Source of the DNA: Pseudonocardia autotrophica | GTDB taxonomy: Bacteria > Actinomycetota > Actinomycetes > Mycobacteriales > Pseudonocardiaceae | Length of the DNA: 64,000 nucleotides | Assembly (NCBI RefSeq): GCF_003945385.1 | Contig: NZ_AP018920.1 | Coordinates: 5,704,001-5,768,000, forward strand | Reading direction: 5' to 3' | Shown: positions 62,346 to 64,000 of the stretch, in pieces | Layout: each line of letters starts with the position of its first letter | Numbering within the stretch: position 1 is the stretch's first letter | The notes under the pieces: generated by a model | What the model was told of the DNA's origin: nothing | Databases searched by the model: none | What the model saw: the letters and a program-made list of their open reading frames with translations, nothing else | Made by a program: the position numbers and the translations under genes

Positions 62346-64000
62346 TCAGCCGAGTCCCTGCGCCTTCCGGATCAGCGACACGATCTCGTCCATCATCTCG
62401 GTCATCCGGTAGTTCTTCGGCGTGAACACGGCGGCGATCCCGCCCTCGCGCAGCCGCTTCTCGTCGTCCGGCGGGATGATCCCGCCGACGACGACCGGAA
62501 TCTCCCCGGCGCCCGCGTCGCGCAACCCGCGCACCACCGACGGGACGACCTCCAGGTGCGACCCGGACAGCACGGACAGCCCGACCGCGTGCACACCCTC
62601 CTGCACCGCGGCCGCCACGATCTGCGACGGGGTCAGCCGGATGCCCTGGTAGACGACCTCGAAGCCGACGTCGCGAGCGCGCACGGCGACCTGCTCGGCG
62701 CCGTTGGAGTGCCCGTCCAGGCCGGGCTTGCCGACCAGCATCCGCAGCCGCTGGCCCAGCTCGTCACCGGTCGCGCGGACCCGCTCGCGCACCTCGGCGA
62801 TCTCGGTCGCGCTCTCGCCGGACGCGGTCGCGGCGGACACCCCGGTCGGGGCCCGGAACTCGCCGAACACCTCGCGCAGCGCGCCCGCCCACTCACCGGT
62901 CGTGACGCCGGCCTTGGCGCAGTCGATGGAGACCTGCATCAGGTTCTGCTCGGTCTTGGCGGCGTCGCGCAACGCGCGCAGGCTCTCCTCGACCACGCCG
63001 GCGTCGCGCGCCTCGCGCCAGGCACCGATCGCCTCGATCGCGCCCCGCTCGGTCTCCGGGTCCACCGTGAAGATCGCCTCGGCGCCCTCGGCCTGCAGCG
63101 GGCTGGGCTCGGTGGTCTCGAACTTGTTCACCCCGACGACCACGCGCTCGCCGGACTCCAGCCGCCGGCGCTCCGCGGCGAGCGAGCTGACCAGCTCACC
63201 CTTCATGTAGCCGCTCTCCACGGCGGCGACCGCACCGCCCATCTCCTGGACCCGGTCGATCTCGGCGCGGGCCCCCTCGACCAGCTCGGTCACCTTCGCC
63301 TCGACGACGTGGCTGCCGTCGAAGATGTCCTCGTACTCGAGCAGGTCGGTCTCATAGGCCAGCACCTGCTGCATCCGCAGGGCCCACTGCTGGTCCCAGG
63401 GCCGGGGCAGGCCGAGCGCCTCGTTCCAGGCGGGCAGCTGCACCGCGCGGGCGCGGGCGTCCTTGGAGAGGGTTACCGCGAGCATCTCCAGGACGATCCG
63501 CTGGACGTTGTTCTCCGGCTGGGCCTCGGTCAGCCCCAGCGAGTTGACCTGCACGCCGTAGCGCAGCCGGCGTTGCTTGGGGTTCTCGACGCCGTAGCGC
63601 TCCCGGGTGATCTCGTCCCAGAGGCGGGCGAAGGCCCGCATCTTGCACATCTCCTCGACGAAGCGCAGGCCCGCGTTGACGAAGAACGAGATCCGCGCGA
63701 CGACGTCGCCGAACTTCTCCGGTGGCACCTGCCCGGAGTCGCGCACCGAGTCCAGCACCGCGATCGCGGTGCACAGGGCGTAGGACAGCTCCTGGGTGGG
63801 CGAGGCCCCGGCCTCCTGCAGGTGGTAGCTGCAGATGTTGATCGGGTTCCACTTGGGGATCTCGGTGACCGACCACGCGACCATGTCGGTGATCAGGCGC
63901 AGGCTCGGCGCCGGCGGGAACACGTAGGTGCCCCGGGACAGGTACTCCTTGACGATGTCGTTCTGCGTGGTGCCGGCGAGCTTCGCGCGGACCTCGGAGT
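62346..64000 (-). CDS. Ethylmalonyl-CoA mutase (MeaA/Ecm), 5' end outside window
   Basis: The minus-strand frame runs off the right edge; 551 codons are inside. The mutase barrel (PKWNPINICSYHLQEAGASP, NVQRIVLEMLAVTLSKDARA) and the C-terminal B12 domain with the base-off motif DGHSNG (VGKPGLDGHSNGAEQVAVRA), GLSVLSGSHLEVV and VVVGGIIPPDD are complete. The phrases GFEVVYQGIRLTPSQIV and the single-chain layout match MeaA-type ethylmalonyl-CoA mutases rather than two-subunit methylmalonyl-CoA mutase. It converts ethylmalonyl-CoA to methylsuccinyl-CoA using adenosylcobalamin, downstream of Ccr and the epimerase. Expected full length is about 660-700 residues, so roughly 100-150 codons are missing. 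Confidence 0.92.
   Translation of the reverse strand, partial: SEVRAKLAGTTQNDIVKEYLSRGTYVFPPAPSLRLITDMVAWSVTEIPKWNPINICSYHLQEAGASPTQELSYALCTAIAVLDSVRDSGQVPPEKFGDVVARISFFVNAGLRFVEEMCKMRAFARLWDEITRERYGVENPKQRRLRYGVQVNSLGLTEAQPENNVQRIVLEMLAVTLSKDARARAVQLPAWNEALGLPRPWDQQWALRMQQVLAYETDLLEYEDIFDGSHVVEAKVTELVEGARAEIDRVQEMGGAVAAVESGYMKGELVSSLAAERRRLESGERVVVGVNKFETTEPSPLQAEGAEAIFTVDPETERGAIEAIGAWREARDAGVVEESLRALRDAAKTEQNLMQVSIDCAKAGVTTGEWAGALREVFGEFRAPTGVSAATASGESATEIAEVRERVRATGDELGQRLRMLVGKPGLDGHSNGAEQVAVRARDVGFEVVYQGIRLTPSQIVAAAVQEGVHAVGLSVLSGSHLEVVPSVVRGLRDAGAGEIPVVVGGIIPPDDEKRLREGGIAAVFTPKNYRMTEMMDEIVSLIRKAQGLG

Overview
The window is about 72-73% G+C by eye, densely coded, with GTG starts almost as common as ATG. 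Many genes have a TANNNT -10 hexamer placed 6-8 nt before the start codon (leaderless type). Marker genes point to a mycolata-related actinobacterium: the methylglucose lipopolysaccharide (MGLP) cluster, the GlgE alpha-glucan pathway, NucS/EndoMS mismatch repair, a crotonyl-CoA carboxylase/reductase and a red-type RuBisCO cassette. A Pseudonocardia-like member of the Pseudonocardiaceae is my best inference; no rRNA is present to test it. I see no rRNA or tRNA gene, CRISPR array or complete insertion sequence.

Layout. 1-283: the start of a tyrosine recombinase, cut by the window edge. 351-5246: a methyltransferase, a GH57 branching enzyme, a GT4 glucosyltransferase and a hexapeptide acyltransferase matching the mycobacterial Rv3030-Rv3034c MGLP set, interrupted by three large hairpin repeats. 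5329-11676: a small acidic protein, nucleoside hydrolase, an atypical LuxR-type regulator, a DedA protein, a translationally coupled methyltransferase/sensor kinase/NarL-type regulator set, and a crotonase. 11790-14778: a stand-alone ABC ATPase divergent from glgX. 15122-17780: two tandem secreted paralogues, an FmdB zinc ribbon and a lipoprotein. 17787-33887: the alpha-glucan/trehalose block: glgP, glgE, a TreS-like GH13, maltokinase, DedA, two GT4 enzymes, an alpha/beta hydrolase and glgB. 33894-40507: a small Cys protein, GT87, a YbbN-like thioredoxin/TPR protein, a membrane protein, a repeat-expanded hydrolase, a thiamine-binding protein, MarR and an XRE regulator. 40607-51816: meaB, thiolase, methylmalonyl-CoA epimerase, ccr, a DivIVA-like coiled-coil protein, a fused double hydroxyacyl-CoA dehydrogenase, an aldehyde dehydrogenase, nucS and a NUDIX hydrolase. 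51774-57171: a decayed Calvin-cycle cassette. 57349-64000: P450 with a TetR regulator, a crotonase-like protein, an orphan solute-binding lipoprotein, a 14-residue-repeat protein and ethylmalonyl-CoA mutase, cut by the right edge.

How the genes work together. The TreS-like enzyme, maltokinase, GlgE and GlgB would carry trehalose/maltose via maltose 1-phosphate to branched alpha-glucan, with GlgP and GlgX degrading it. The first cluster builds a second, methylated and acylated polysaccharide. Thiolase, hydroxyacyl-CoA dehydrogenase, Ccr, epimerase, MeaB and ethylmalonyl-CoA mutase are most steps from acetyl-CoA to methylmalonyl/methylsuccinyl-CoA (ethylmalonyl-CoA pathway). The stretch glgP-glgE-glgB-ybbN-thiolase-epimerase-nucS keeps the relative order of M. 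tuberculosis Rv1328 down to Rv1321, with extra genes inserted.

The most striking feature is the carbon-fixation remnant. A truncated cbbY abuts a truncated cbbL at about 52,467; that cbbL also has an internal deletion of roughly 200 codons and a frame change. Yet cbbS, the activase cbbX, a CbbR-like regulator and a class I aldolase downstream are all open. RuBisCO cannot be made from this locus as it stands. Other notable signals are a family of hairpins with conserved ~23-nt loops, a separate family of short CGCTCAC-N3-GTGAGCG palindromes, in-frame repeat expansions in linkers of unrelated proteins, and a nine-codon arginine-rich leader ORF coupled to a DedA gene.
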